Shown here: positions 1-9,049 of the stretch, in pieces | How positions within the stretch are numbered: the stretch's first letter is position 1 | Layout: each line of letters begins with the position of its first letter | From: Salisapilia sapeloensis | Taxonomy: Eukaryota; Oomycota; Peronosporomycetes; Peronosporales; Salisapiliaceae | Reading direction: 5' to 3' | DNA length: 20,603 nt | Assembly (NCBI GenBank): GCA_023334545.1 | Contig: JAADVB010000296.1 | Span: forward strand, 1-20,603 | Translations under genes and position numbers: made by a program | The notes under the pieces: model-generated | Told to the model about the DNA's origin: nothing | What the model saw: only the letters and a program-made list of their open reading frames with translations | Database searches by the model: none

Positions 1-171
1 CTCATTGTTGAGTGCAGCGTAATTGGCCGAGGCAGCCTTTGGAGCGTACATCATGTTACAGTTGCCGTCCATCGGAGCGCCCAGCGTGTAAGCCGTACCA
101 TCTCCAGAAAACGTTTCTGCATTGACTGCTGCCAAGGATGCTGCAATGAGCAGCGAAGTTACCAACGCCAT
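1..171 (-). CDS. Secreted expansin-like protein, 5' end only
   Basis: Partial gene: 57 codons from an ATG at 171 run to the window edge in an open frame. Residues 1-18 form a clear signal peptide (hydrophobic core, cleavage predicted after VNA), so the product enters the secretory pathway. The mature protein starts with a Phe-Ser-Gly-Asp-Gly-Thr-Ala-Tyr run, then a Gly-Asn-Cys-Asn-Met-Met segment and an Asn-Tyr-Ala-Ala-Leu-Asn-Asn segment. This resembles the start of the double-psi beta-barrel of oomycete expansin-like proteins, which loosen or bind cellulose. The Asp of the barrel and the rest of the fold lie outside the window, so no activity can be judged. The ATG is 195 bp beyond the stop of the ABCE1 gene on the same strand, so its promoter must lie within 172-365. 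Another Barwin/RlpA-like secreted protein is possible. Confidence 0.7.
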   Translation of the reverse strand, partial: MALVTSLLIAASLAAVNAETFSGDGTAYTLGAPMDGNCNMMYAPKAASANYAALNNE

Positions 172-365
172 CCTGTTGAGTCTTTGGCGGAGAAAAGAGG
201 AATGGAAGAGGGAACGAACGGGATGAGTACAATCCAAAGCGATATAGTGGGTCATTTCCCTTAAACCATCCGGATCGTTGGACAGGCACGATGTCTGCGT
301 ACACAGCCACCTGTTCTTTCGGACCAGCTCAAAGTTTCTCGATTACGCTCTTTACCTCTCGAAAT

Positions 366-2490
366 CTAATCGTCCATGAAGAAGTAGTTGCCAGTAGCCT
401 TCTGCTCGACATCCTTGACACTCGCGTGCTTGTTGATTCGCGGTCGGAAGTTGGTCGGGTCGCGACGGAAGGTGATTTCAAGCTGCTTGAGGAATTTGTT
501 CATACCCGACAGGAGGCTCTCTGGCGAGTGGGCCGTACACTCCTTACCGGGCTGGCCGTCGTACACGACGACACGGTCGGCCAAATACGTTGCCATGATG
601 AAATCGTGCTCGACAATGAACGCCGTTTTCTTGGCGTGCAGGATGAATCGCTTAATGACCTTGGCGGCAAGAATACGCTGCTCCGAGTCCAAGTACGCCG
701 ACGGCTCATCGATCAGGTAGATATCAGCGGGTTTGCCAAGACACATGATGATAGCGACACGCTGGAGCTCACCACCAGACAAGTGCGGGACGGCCTGGTC
801 AATAATATCGTCCAAGTTCAGGGGCTTGGTGACGTCCGTCGCGAACTGCGGGTGGATGATGGCTTCCCGAATACGACGGTGTAGAAGCTCTCGGACGGTG
901 CCCTGGAACTTGGGCGCGATCTTCTGCGGCTTGTAACTGATGACGTTCGTGTCGTATCGCAAGGCAGCGTCGCTCATGGCGTCCTCGTCCTGCTCCTCCT
1001 CTGCCTTTTGCATCTCGTCGCTCTTGAGCAGACCGGCGAGCATGCGGATAAAGGTCGTTTTGCCCGTACCGTTCTCACCGAGCATACAGATGATCTCCGA
1101 GTTGGTAAAGTCTCCGTGCTCGACGTGAAGTTTGAAGAGCGCCTCCTTCTTCTTCGAGAGAAGCGTCTTGGTCATCGAAGGGTAGTTGTACGACTTGCCC
1201 TCGCCCTTGGTGCTCATCATCTCATCGGCCGTCTGCGCCACCTTGAACGTCAGCTCTTCCTGTCGGAATCGAAGGTTCTCCGTCGGGACAAAACCAGCAA
1301 GGAAGATGTTGATACCTTCACGAACACTGAAAGGCATGGTCACGACTCCGTACGCACTCGGCGTACCATATAGGACGCAGATAAAGTCGGAGAGATAGTC
1401 CAAGACACTCAAGTCGTGCTCGACGCAGATCACGTACGATTGCTTGTCCTCTTCGACCATGGATCGGATCACCAGAGCGGCCTTCAGTCGCTGACGCACA
1501 TCGAGGTACGAAGACGGCTCATCGAACATGTAAATGTCCGCCTTCTGGACGGCGACGACGCCGATGGCAAAGCGCTGGAGCTCTCCACCACTCAAGTGCT
1601 CAATGTCACGTTCCTGGACGTGGGCGAGGTCGAGTTCCTGGAGGAAGTGGTCCAGTTGGTCCGCTTTTTCACAACGCTGCTCGAGGATGCCGCGGACCGT
1701 GCCCTTAACGGCTTTGGGGATCTTATCAACGTACTGCGGCTTGGTGATGGCTTTCAAGTTGTCCTCCAGAATACGCGTGAAGTAGTTCTGGAGCTCCGAG
1801 CCACGGAAGTGCGCCAGAATCTCCTGCCACTCGGGCGGGTTGTCGAAGCGACCAAGGTTCGGCTTGAGTTTTCCAGCCAAGATGCGCAACGCGGTGGACT
1901 TGCCGATACCATTTGTACCGACGAGACCAAGCACCTGACCAGGACGAGGCATGGGAAGACTATTGGAGGGATTTATTAGAGATTGAAATAGAGTGGAAGG
2001 GGAGATGGAAGTGTACCGGTGGAGTTTGAAGGTGTTGGCGCCGTATCGGTGCGTCGTGTTGTTTTCCAAGTCCTATAAGACAAGAGGTTAGACCTCTTGG
2101 TCTGTCGTGTAGATTGCAAAAAGGAAAGAGACTTGCCTTGGGAAGATTGATGATGTTGATGGCTTCGAATGGGCATTTCTTGACGCAGATACCACAACCG
2201 ATGCAGAGCTATAGACGATTTTAGTAACCACGTCTGGAAAATAGTAAGGGATATAATGCGAACCTGTTCGGAGATGAAGGCGATCTTGCTCTTGGGAGTC
2301 ACTTCAATACACAGCTTGCCTAGATACATGTATTCAGTCAGAATTCGCTCCTTGTCATCTCTTTGCATGCGAGATGCGTACCCATGCGAACAACAGGACA
2401 GGACTTGCGGCATTCCTGTCGGCACTTCTTGGGCTTGCACTTGTCTGTGCTGACGATAGCGATACGGGTCAACTTTTCCTTATCCGACAT
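366..2490 (-). CDS. ABCE1: ABCE1/RLI1 ribosome-recycling ATPase, five exons
   Basis: Exons by reading (minus): 2490-2382, 2319-2264, 2208-2137, 2072-2017, 1959-366, giving 628 residues, close to the usual 600-610. The family splits terminated ribosomes, acts in initiation and ribosome maturation, and carries two 4Fe-4S clusters. Residues 1-79 hold the ferredoxin-like region with both Cys sets (about 18-31 and 57-67). NBD1 has Walker [10 protein letters not shown] at 112, LSGGELQR at 220, Walker B ending FDEP at 243 and the VEHD H-loop at 277. NBD2 has GENGTGKTT at 392, LSGGELQR at 491, IDEP at 514 and VEHD at 547. An acidic insert after the second Walker A (about 412-430) explains some extra length. 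The ATG at 2490 gives the family N terminus ([13 protein letters not shown]). Introns are 62, 55, 64 and 57 nt, and the third uses a GC donor. It shares a divergent promoter with RLP24. Confidence 0.96.
2073..2136 (-). other. GC-AG intron 3 of ABCE1
   Basis: On the minus strand the exon ends AAG and the intron opens with GCAAGT, then closes with TATAG before GAC TTG GAA. Only this boundary gives the exact family length between the Asn-Leu-Pro and Thr-His-Arg-Tyr landmarks. The nearby GT would insert residues and shift the frame. The donor matches the strong consensus of known GC-AG introns (AAG|GCAAGT). Confidence 0.85.
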
Positions 2491-2788
2491 GGCGAAGAAC
2501 GGGAGACGGGATGCCGACGAGACTCCTTGCTGGCTTTTGGCCGACGATTTTTTAACGCTTGGCTGTACCGTCAAAACTCCTTCTCGCCTTCGGATTGGCC
2601 AAAAGCCCACAGCTTCGACACATTTGCAATGAAGCTCTTCATCGGATTGGGCAAAATACACTCTCGATACGTTTTCTAAAGTAGAGATTGCAAATATGTA
2701 GCATTTCGTGACAACCAACCAAAGCACCTTAGCGTAAGGAAGGCAGTGGCGTGTGCTTCAGTTCCGTTTTCTAGAGAACGAACCAGAT
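2491..2788. promoter_or_regulatory. Divergent ABCE1/RLP24 promoter with twin CCAAT-type elements
   Basis: The 298 bp between the two ATGs must hold both promoters. It contains the same element twice in the same orientation: CGGATTGGCCAAAA at 2591 and CGGATTGGGCAAAA at 2643. Each holds an inverted CCAAT box (ATTGG at 2594-2598 and 2646-2650) with flanks that fit NF-Y preference. A TCAGTTCC run at 2759, about 30 bp before the RLP24 ATG, resembles the oomycete initiator (TCA-N-TYY). No TATA box is evident. Confidence 0.6.
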
Positions 2789-3307
2789 ATGCGCATCTAC
2801 ACGTGCTACTTTTGCTCCAGCCCAGTCTACCCAGGCCACGGCATCTCGTTCGTCCGTAACGACAGCAAGGTCTTCCGGTTCTGCCGATCCAAATGCCACA
2901 AGGCCTTCAACAAGAAGCGCAACCCGCGCAAGGTCAAGTGGACCAAGGCCTTCCGAAAGTCTGCTGGCAAGGAAATGGCGCTCGACACGACGTTCGACTT
3001 TGAGAAGCAGCGCCATCGCGCTGTCAAGTACGACCGCGAGCTCATGGGCGCCACGGTGCACGCCATGGAGCGCGTGCAGCAGATTCGGGAGAAGCGCGAG
3101 ATGCAATTCTTCAAGAACCGAATGAAGGAGGGCAGGGCAGGACAGAAGGACCGCGACCTGAGAGAGTTAGAGCAGAACATCGAGCTCATCGAGCCTGCAG
3201 CGGCTTCCGCGTTCAAGGACGCGGCGCTGCTCAACGCCGACGGGTCGAAGCAGAAGGACAAGAAGGCAAAAGAGGACGGGTCGTCGTCCATGGTCGTCGA
3301 CCAGTAA
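2789..3307 (+). CDS. RLP24: RLP24 (RSL24D1) 60S ribosome-biogenesis protein
   Basis: 172 residues. RLP24 is the placeholder for ribosomal protein eL24 on nuclear pre-60S particles. It recruits and stimulates the AAA ATPase Drg1 in the cytoplasm and is then exchanged for eL24. The protein opens [18 protein letters not shown], followed by [12 protein letters not shown], which completes the four-Cys zinc ribbon (C6, C9, C32, C36). The basic [14 protein letters not shown] block and the Asn-Arg-Met-Lys segment near residue 110 are family hallmarks. The ATG at 2789 is chosen because the family starts with Met-Arg-Ile-Tyr; an in-frame non-ATG extension to 2753 is not supported. The C-terminal tail is Lys/Asp/Ser rich and shorter than in yeast (199 residues). 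No intron is seen. Confidence 0.96.
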   Translation: MRIYTCYFCSSPVYPGHGISFVRNDSKVFRFCRSKCHKAFNKKRNPRKVKWTKAFRKSAGKEMALDTTFDFEKQRHRAVKYDRELMGATVHAMERVQQIREKREMQFFKNRMKEGRAGQKDRDLRELEQNIELIEPAAASAFKDAALLNADGSKQKDKKAKEDGSSSMVVDQ

Positions 3308-3990
3308 ACTTTTGCCCCGGTGTACACTTCAGTTTAAACAAATGCATAGTTTTAGTTGGATTTTGCCCTTTTGATCGTGCGTTTTGGTCGTAGCTACCTT
3401 CTGCAGGGGAAAGCGACGGTACTCTTGAAGACAAGGAGCGACGTGGTGTACATTGCTAAGCTTTGAACCTTATTGTGCTGGTTTTAGGGGTTGATTATTC
3501 AGGATATGCAAAGTACTTGGTGTCTACGAGAATGATGTATTCTCTACGAGATAGGTACCAGCGACTGTGACTGGACATAGGCGTTTAAGATTGGTCGCTA
3601 AGCTCTTACGCTGTTGCTACACTCGTACTAAACACGGTGTATCAGAGAAGCAATACTTGGACTCTAGGCGAAGCTAAGCTAACTGTAGGTCTTAAATCAC
3701 GTCCAAGTTACCAAGGATCCCGAGATGCAGTTGGGGTCCATCGTTTTCAAAAACGAGGACAGCATCATTGCAGTTCATAACTAGTGCTACTTACCTGCCT
3801 GGCAAGCACAATTGTAAGATGAATATGACGCTTCTTTCATCTCAAAGCTGGCAAACTACTACATCCGACACACACCTCAAGCAAAAGTAATTGAAAGAAC
3901 AATTGGAATATTGGAATGCAAGACATGTATTCCTTTCAAAAACCTTCATGTAAAGCCAAAGCTTCTAAGTTTATACCAAATGAAAAGCGC
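3308..3990. other. 683-bp spacer between convergent genes, no gene seen
   Basis: This lies between the stop codons of RLP24 (plus) and the sulfite reductase gene (minus), so both 3' UTRs and cleavage sites should be here. Six-frame reading shows only short open frames without recognisable content. A small inverted repeat (CGTTTTCAAAAACG, 3742-3755) and a short repeated CTACGAGA (about 3522 and 3543) are the only local patterns noted. No tRNA-like or snoRNA-like structure was recognised. Confidence 0.6.
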
Positions 3991-6900
3991 TTAGTACACT
4001 TCAAGCACGTAGCGTCCTTCCTCACGCATGCGTTCGATCGTGGCGTTGGCCTGCTTGCGGTCCATGCCAGCCTCTTCCGTGAAGGACGACACCAGCGCCT
4101 CGCGCACGTCTGCCACAGGCCACGTGGGTCCGCATAGGTAGAAGTGGGCGTTGCGGTGGAGCATCCAGTCGGCAAGCAAGGTCTTGTCCTCGGCGATACG
4201 GTCCTGAATGTAGACCTTATTTTCCTGGTCACGAGAGAAGGCGCAGCGGAGGTGGGTCACCAGTCCCTGACGCACGTACTCCTCGAGCTCATCGCCGTAC
4301 AAGAACTCCTTGGACTTGTATCGACTGCCAAAGTAGAGCGCAATGGGTCCGACCTTTACGCCCTGCGAGCGCAAGAAAGCGCGCTCTTGGATGAAGGCTC
4401 GGAAAGGAGCCATACCAGTTCCTAGACCAGCCATGACGATCGGGTCCTCTGGGTTCACCGGGAGCTTCATGACGGACGACGTGACCGAGACAGAGAGCTT
4501 CTGGCCTGGCTGGATCGCCGACAAAAAGTTGGTGGCCTGACCGATGCGGTACTTGCCGCTGGGTGTAGTCCAGTCGTGGACGACGATGAGTAAGTGGACA
4601 CTCTTCGGGTTCATGCGCATGCTGGAGGCGATCGAGTAGTGACGCGGCTTGATGCGCGGCACCAAGTGGACGAGGTCCTCCATAGTAGGACGAGCCGACG
4701 TGAACTCCTCCAAGAGCTCTGCGTAGGTGGTAGTTTCATCCACACGACGCTTGTACTCTTCCTTTCCTTCAGCATCAAGCAAGAAGAGCAGCTTCTCCTT
4801 CTGCTTCGAGTCCGTCGCGCGGTCCGCAAGAGCCTGGTAGAACTTCTTGGACGGACGACCGAAGACGTCGAGGACGTGGGAGAAGAGCTGGAAGAAGGAC
4901 AGCGTCTCTTCCTTGGCAGGCTTGGACTTGTCCTTGGACGTAACAGGTAGAGACACGAGCTCATCCGGATCGACATTGTACGAGCGCAAGAACTCGAGCA
5001 CTTCGGCTTCGTCGTTGTGGGCAAAGACAGCCAAGGCTTCTCCGATACGGTACGAGATAGCCGTGTTGGTCGTGTCCATCTCGACGTGGAAGACGTTACG
5101 ATCGTAGTCGTCCGGCGTTAGACGCTCCCACTTGGTGACCGTGACCAAGTCCGTCACGTGATCACGAACGGCCTGCGTGGTCTCGTACTCATCCGGGAAG
5201 AGCATTCGCCACGCCGTCTTGGTGTGGTTCGAGATGTTACGACGAGAGCGCTTGCTGCCGTTTACACGAGCAGACGCGACGGAGTGAGCAACCTTGCTGC
5301 GTTGGAGCGCCGACAGCTTTTCAAGTTGCTTCTCCTCCACCTCCAATTCTTCCGTGCCGTCGTCTGAAGAGTCCGAAGTCTCCGACAAGGACTTCCATTC
5401 GCTGGCGGGGTACGTGATGCTGTGCATTTCACTCCAGACAGACGACACGAACTGACGAAGAGTAGCGTGCATCATGGGGGCAACTTGCTTTTGTAGAAGG
5501 GCCAGCACCACTTCTTCCGAGTACAGACCCGTCGCCTTGAGGAAGGCGATCTGGGCAGCAAAGCAGGCCACGTCGTCTTCTTCCACACGGCCTTGGACGT
5601 CGCTCAAGTCGATTACAAGAAGCTGGACGTCCTTCTGCGCAAGAGCAGACTTGAATGCATCGAGGTCAGGGAGATCGTCGATCGTGTTCCACTCGGCGTT
5701 CACAAGAAGCTTGCCTCCCTGCTTAACGCTCGAGACAACGTCGAACTCTTCGATGATCTCGCTGCGGCTGACGAAGACAACGTCCGCTTCCTCGACCGTC
5801 TGGTGGAGAGCGCTGTCGTCAACAGAGCGAGGGGAAAGACGGGCCTCGAGGCACGAGACTGGGCGCTGAACAGAGCCGTCAGCGCTGAATGGAGTGCTGT
5901 GGCTGACTAGGGCGTTCACTTGCGTCGACTGGTTACCGTTGAGCAACTGCAGAGTGGACTCAAAGGTAGACAAGAGCGACTTGCGCTGGTCGTTCTGAGC
6001 ATCCGGGTCATCAAAACCGTAGAGGAGGAACTGCTTTCCATAAGCCTCACTGTTTGTGAGTTCTAGCTCATCGCCGTAGATGACCTCCATCGCGTTTACG
6101 TTCTTGGAGCCGTCAGTCAACGCCTGCAAAGTAGCGTCCAAGTGGCTCTCGGTTTGTGCCACGACGAACGGACGGCGAGACTGTTGGTCCTGCACGTAGC
6201 GGAGGACACGACGAGCCATGCCAGGCGTGAAAGAGCACTGGCGGAAGACACCGCCGTAGACACCAGTGACGACAGTCGGAGAGCTCGTCTGTTCCCAGTG
6301 GTTGGAGTGGAAGAAGACCTGCACGTGCTGACTGAGCAGACCGTTCTGGAAAGCAAGAGCCCCAGGAGGAAGGTTCTCCAACACAGCCACACGCTTCGCA
6401 GTGGAAGGCATGGCATCCGCGAAGAGCGTGTGCGACCACGGAAGGAGGAGACGAACCTGCACGACACCCACCTTGCCACCGAGCATCTGCTCGTAGTTGA
6501 CGGCCTGACGCACAGCGCCAGTAGCTTCGCCCATGACAACGATCACAGTTTCGGCGTCAGGAGCGCCAAAGTAGTCGTACACCTTGTATTGCTTGTGTAG
6601 CGCATGGAAGAGGTCGTCCATGACGCTCTGTACCTGTTCAGCGGTCACTGGGGCGGTGGTGTTCTTGATGGCAGTGTTCGACACGGCAGACGCAATGTCA
6701 AAGACAGACTTGGCACTCAGCGTCTGCATGGGTGAAAGCTCACGAGCGATGCGAGAGCTGTCGTAGAAGTGGACGGCCAAAGCCGAGAGCTTGCGAGCAG
6801 CCATTTGAGCGACGACAGCCATGTCATGCATCTCCTGAGGAGTAGCCGAGTTCAAGAGAATGGCACCAGAGTGCTGCAAGGCGTAGATAGACTCGTACGA

Positions 6901-7422
6901 GCCACCGACAGCCAGGTCGTTACGGATGGATTCACAGCCGATGTGGGCGACAGCAGGCTGACGCTTCTGTCCGATGTCAAAGAGCTGAGGAATGAACAGA
7001 GGGAGCGATTGCGCCGGCAAGAGGGCAGCGGCGTGGGCACCGGTTGCGAGCACACCTCGAAGAGCTTCGGCAGCTCGCTGACGGATCTGCAGCGTCACAA
7101 CGCGAGCAGTAAAGTCCTCCTTCTTGAGGTTCGCGTCGGACAAGTCACTCGACTGTTCGTCCAAAAGCGGGTAGAGGAAGACATCGTCTGTGGCGTGGGC
7201 AGCGACGTTCAAGAGAGCGTTAGTACCGGAGGAAAAGCTGTCTTGCCTCTGCGCTTCACGCAGCACCTTCCAAAGCTTGGTCGCGTCGTAGTTGGGCGTA
7301 GCCGAGCTCGCAATGCTGCCAGTCTCGAGCGTCATGAGCGTGGACGTGTCCAGCGCTGCTGGCTTGTTCAGACTGAGCGCATACCAAGGAAGGTATTGGT
7401 TAGATTCTTGCACCGACGACAT
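3991..7422 (-). CDS. MET10: Sulfite reductase (NADPH) flavoprotein alpha subunit, MET10 type
   Basis: Intronless, 1143 residues (yeast Met10 is about 1035). The alpha subunit passes electrons from NADPH through FAD to the siroheme beta subunit, which reduces sulfite to sulfide for Cys and Met synthesis. The N-terminal half (about 1-450) resembles the pyruvate:ferredoxin oxidoreductase pyrimidine-binding and domain-II regions, as in Met10, including YDYFGAPDAETV. A poorly conserved stretch and a charged insert (about 680-730, DSSDDGTEELEVEEKQ) follow. The C terminus is a ferredoxin-reductase module: KWERLTPDDYDRNVFHVEMD begins the FAD domain, RHYSIASS (927) binds FAD, GLGTGMAPF (999) and YFGSRYKS (1030) bind NADPH, then SRDQ (1063), LCGPTWPV (1096) and a terminal EVY. 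There is no flavodoxin/FMN domain, as expected for Met10, whose partner Met5 carries it. Confidence 0.94.
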   Translation of the reverse strand: MSSVQESNQYLPWYALSLNKPAALDTSTLMTLETGSIASSATPNYDATKLWKVLREAQRQDSFSSGTNALLNVAAHATDDVFLYPLLDEQSSDLSDANLKKEDFTARVVTLQIRQRAAEALRGVLATGAHAAALLPAQSLPLFIPQLFDIGQKRQPAVAHIGCESIRNDLAVGGSYESIYALQHSGAILLNSATPQEMHDMAVVAQMAARKLSALAVHFYDSSRIARELSPMQTLSAKSVFDIASAVSNTAIKNTTAPVTAEQVQSVMDDLFHALHKQYKVYDYFGAPDAETVIVVMGEATGAVRQAVNYEQMLGGKVGVVQVRLLLPWSHTLFADAMPSTAKRVAVLENLPPGALAFQNGLLSQHVQVFFHSNHWEQTSSPTVVTGVYGGVFRQCSFTPGMARRVLRYVQDQQSRRPFVVAQTESHLDATLQALTDGSKNVNAMEVIYGDELELTNSEAYGKQFLLYGFDDPDAQNDQRKSLLSTFESTLQLLNGNQSTQVNALVSHSTPFSADGSVQRPVSCLEARLSPRSVDDSALHQTVEEADVVFVSRSEIIEEFDVVSSVKQGGKLLVNAEWNTIDDLPDLDAFKSALAQKDVQLLVIDLSDVQGRVEEDDVACFAAQIAFLKATGLYSEEVVLALLQKQVAPMMHATLRQFVSSVWSEMHSITYPASEWKSLSETSDSSDDGTEELEVEEKQLEKLSALQRSKVAHSVASARVNGSKRSRRNISNHTKTAWRMLFPDEYETTQAVRDHVTDLVTVTKWERLTPDDYDRNVFHVEMDTTNTAISYRIGEALAVFAHNDEAEVLEFLRSYNVDPDELVSLPVTSKDKSKPAKEETLSFFQLFSHVLDVFGRPSKKFYQALADRATDSKQKEKLLFLLDAEGKEEYKRRVDETTTYAELLEEFTSARPTMEDLVHLVPRIKPRHYSIASSMRMNPKSVHLLIVVHDWTTPSGKYRIGQATNFLSAIQPGQKLSVSVTSSVMKLPVNPEDPIVMAGLGTGMAPFRAFIQERAFLRSQGVKVGPIALYFGSRYKSKEFLYGDELEEYVRQGLVTHLRCAFSRDQENKVYIQDRIAEDKTLLADWMLHRNAHFYLCGPTWPVADVREALVSSFTEEAGMDRKQANATIERMREEGRYVLEVY

Positions 7423-7600
7423 GGTTCAGTTGGAGGATGCGAGAAAACCAGCAAATGATGTTTGCGGCGATCCGGGCCATGCGTTCCCAGCAGACTCCGT
7501 GGGTTGCGCTGGATTGTAGCCATAAAGACATTGGTACGACACGTGGGTTTGTCAACCAATCATATGAGACGAATATGGTGACGTTCATGAAGTTGGGTTG
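7423..7600 (-). promoter_or_regulatory. Putative promoter of the sulfite reductase gene: CCAAT boxes and CACGTG
   Basis: Upstream of the ATG at 7422, ATTGG/CCAAT pentamers occur at 7530-7534 and 7556-7560 (opposite orientations), with a palindromic CACGTG at 7540-7545 between them. On the minus strand a TCATTTGC run at about 7458-7451 resembles an oomycete initiator. In yeast, CACGTG is the Cbf1 site of MET genes; whether an oomycete bHLH factor uses it is unknown. Confidence 0.4.
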
Positions 7601-8476
7601 AAGGAAATTGGTGGTGCACCTGGATGCGTCCTTGACGTTCAAGACATGGTGTCAGGAGCATGGTATGGAGGCAGAAGGAGTTTAAGCTGCTGTAATATAA
7701 TATTTTGGACGAGTCATGAAAATCATTTCGTACATGGAATGCATCTGAGAGCAATCGAATATAGATGATTGAAAGCTAGTGAAGCATGTTGCTACAGAAT
7801 ATGCTTCAGTTTTAATCCGAAACAGCACTGCAGAGATATGTACTGTCATCCACAATTCGTTGGACGTAAAATATCATTCGGAGGATACGGACAAGTGTCT
7901 GTAATGACTGCAAAGCCTACCATTGTTAAATGGTCCTTTAGCTGGTATCAATCAAAAGTGCAGAGATAGAAAACGGATATTGCTGTTAAGCCCTGTTGCA
8001 CGATATTCATGGATTGTGCTAGTCGCTGGGCAGGGGCTGTGAATATCGGTACTTAAATTGCGATGAGATGTTAAACAATTGATCGACTTTTGCGAAAACT
8101 AGCACAAGGCTTTCGCCCTCATGGGATGTGCTTCAGAAGCGAAAAATGTACCCACTCGACCTTCAAATAATTTTGAAGCTTCAAGCTTAGCATATCTGTA
8201 TTCGCTAGTCGCATTCCTTACATGGCTTGCGGCTGTGGGGCTACCAACGATATAGGAGTGAGGTTTGATAGAACAAAAAAGCAAGTGACAAGAAGCATGC
8301 TCTACCACGACTCAAAATGTATTGACAGGTTAGTACATCTATGGCTATGAGCAGCTGAGGTGAATAACAGGATATTTACGAGAGATCTCTGTCGCCAACT
8401 TCGCCAAGAGTGTCGTGGCAACTGCCAGCGGCTTTATGCTGTTCGAACGATCCTTCCCATCGACGCATTAATACAT
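7601..8476. other. AT-richer spacer without a recognisable gene
   Basis: Together with the promoter before it, this is over 1 kb between two minus-strand genes, much longer than most gaps here. Only short open frames (60-80 codons, no family resemblance) are found on either strand. It must contain the 3' UTR of the acetyltransferase gene near 8476. One perfect small hairpin was noted at 8161-8178 (CTTCAAA, 4-nt loop, TTTGAAG). No transposon ends, tRNA or long repeats were recognised. Confidence 0.55.
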
Positions 8477-9049
8477 CTACGCTTCCGAAGTGTCAATATT
8501 CTTGATAAATTTGGCTGGAGCCCCTGCATAGACCGTAAACGGCGGTACATCCTTCACGACAACCGATCCGGCACCAATTACAGCTCCGCGACCAATTGTC
8601 ACGCCAGGACACACCTTGGAGCAGCCACCCAGCCACACGTCGTCTTCAATGCGAATGGGCTTTGCAATCTCCATTGCCCCACGCCTCCCGTACGGGTTCA
8701 ACGGGTGGCCCACGGTGTATATCTGACAGTTAGGTCCGAGTTTCACGTGTTTCCCAATGTATATCTTGTCCACGTCGAGCAAACCACAATTGAAACTGAG
8801 AGAAGAAAAATCGTCGATGAAGATGTTGTAGCCATAGTTGCACCGCATAGGAGTATCGACTCGAACATGTTGGCCAAGATGTCCCACAAGGTCACGCAGT
8901 ACCTCCTCCGATTCTTCACTCCAGTCTTCGTACGCATTAAATGTGGTCTGAAGGATACGGCAGCGCTCGCGATCGGCGTTCAGCTCCGGATCGAGGACTG
9001 TATGCACCTCTCCATCCAAGATCTTTTGCTTCTCACTCTTCTCCGTCAT
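8477..9049 (-). CDS. Maltose/galactoside O-acetyltransferase (LacA/Maa/NodL family)
   Basis: Intronless, 190 residues, nearly the length of bacterial Maa (about 183). Such enzymes transfer acetyl from acetyl-CoA to a sugar hydroxyl. An N-terminal helical region (KQKILDGEVHTVLDPEL) typical of the Mac domain is followed by left-handed beta-helix hexapeptide repeats (IYIGKHVKLGPN, VTIGRGAVIGAGSVVVKDV). The active-site His is H115 in TVGHPLNP, the same position as in E. coli LacA. CNYGYNIFI and GAPAKFIKNI are family signatures. No signal peptide or organelle presequence is visible, so it is likely cytosolic. It sits alone between 1054-bp and 623-bp spacers, in contrast to the compact genes to its right. 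The family is mainly bacterial and fungal, so horizontal acquisition is a reasonable inference but unproven. The true acceptor sugar is unknown. Confidence 0.92.
   Translation of the reverse strand: MTEKSEKQKILDGEVHTVLDPELNADRERCRILQTTFNAYEDWSEESEEVLRDLVGHLGQHVRVDTPMRCNYGYNIFIDDFSSLSFNCGLLDVDKIYIGKHVKLGPNCQIYTVGHPLNPYGRRGAMEIAKPIRIEDDVWLGGCSKVCPGVTIGRGAVIGAGSVVVKDVPPFTVYAGAPAKFIKNIDTSEA

Noticed and set aside
56-310. 84-codon minus-strand frame at the left edge
   Set aside because: It overlaps the expansin-like start in another frame; the frame with a clean signal peptide from 171 is preferred.
291-1979. Long plus-strand open frames opposite ABCE1 (including 291-884 and 1416-1979)
   Set aside because: They are mirror frames of a highly conserved ATPase gene, without own start context or known domains.
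6769-7458. 229-codon plus-strand open frame
   Set aside because: It is antisense to the well-conserved N-terminal part of the sulfite reductase gene and has no family resemblance; codon bias of the real gene explains it.
8161-8178. Small hairpin as terminator or attachment site
   Set aside because: A 7-bp AT-rich stem is expected by chance in over 1 kb of AT-rich spacer, and intrinsic terminators do not apply to nuclear genes.
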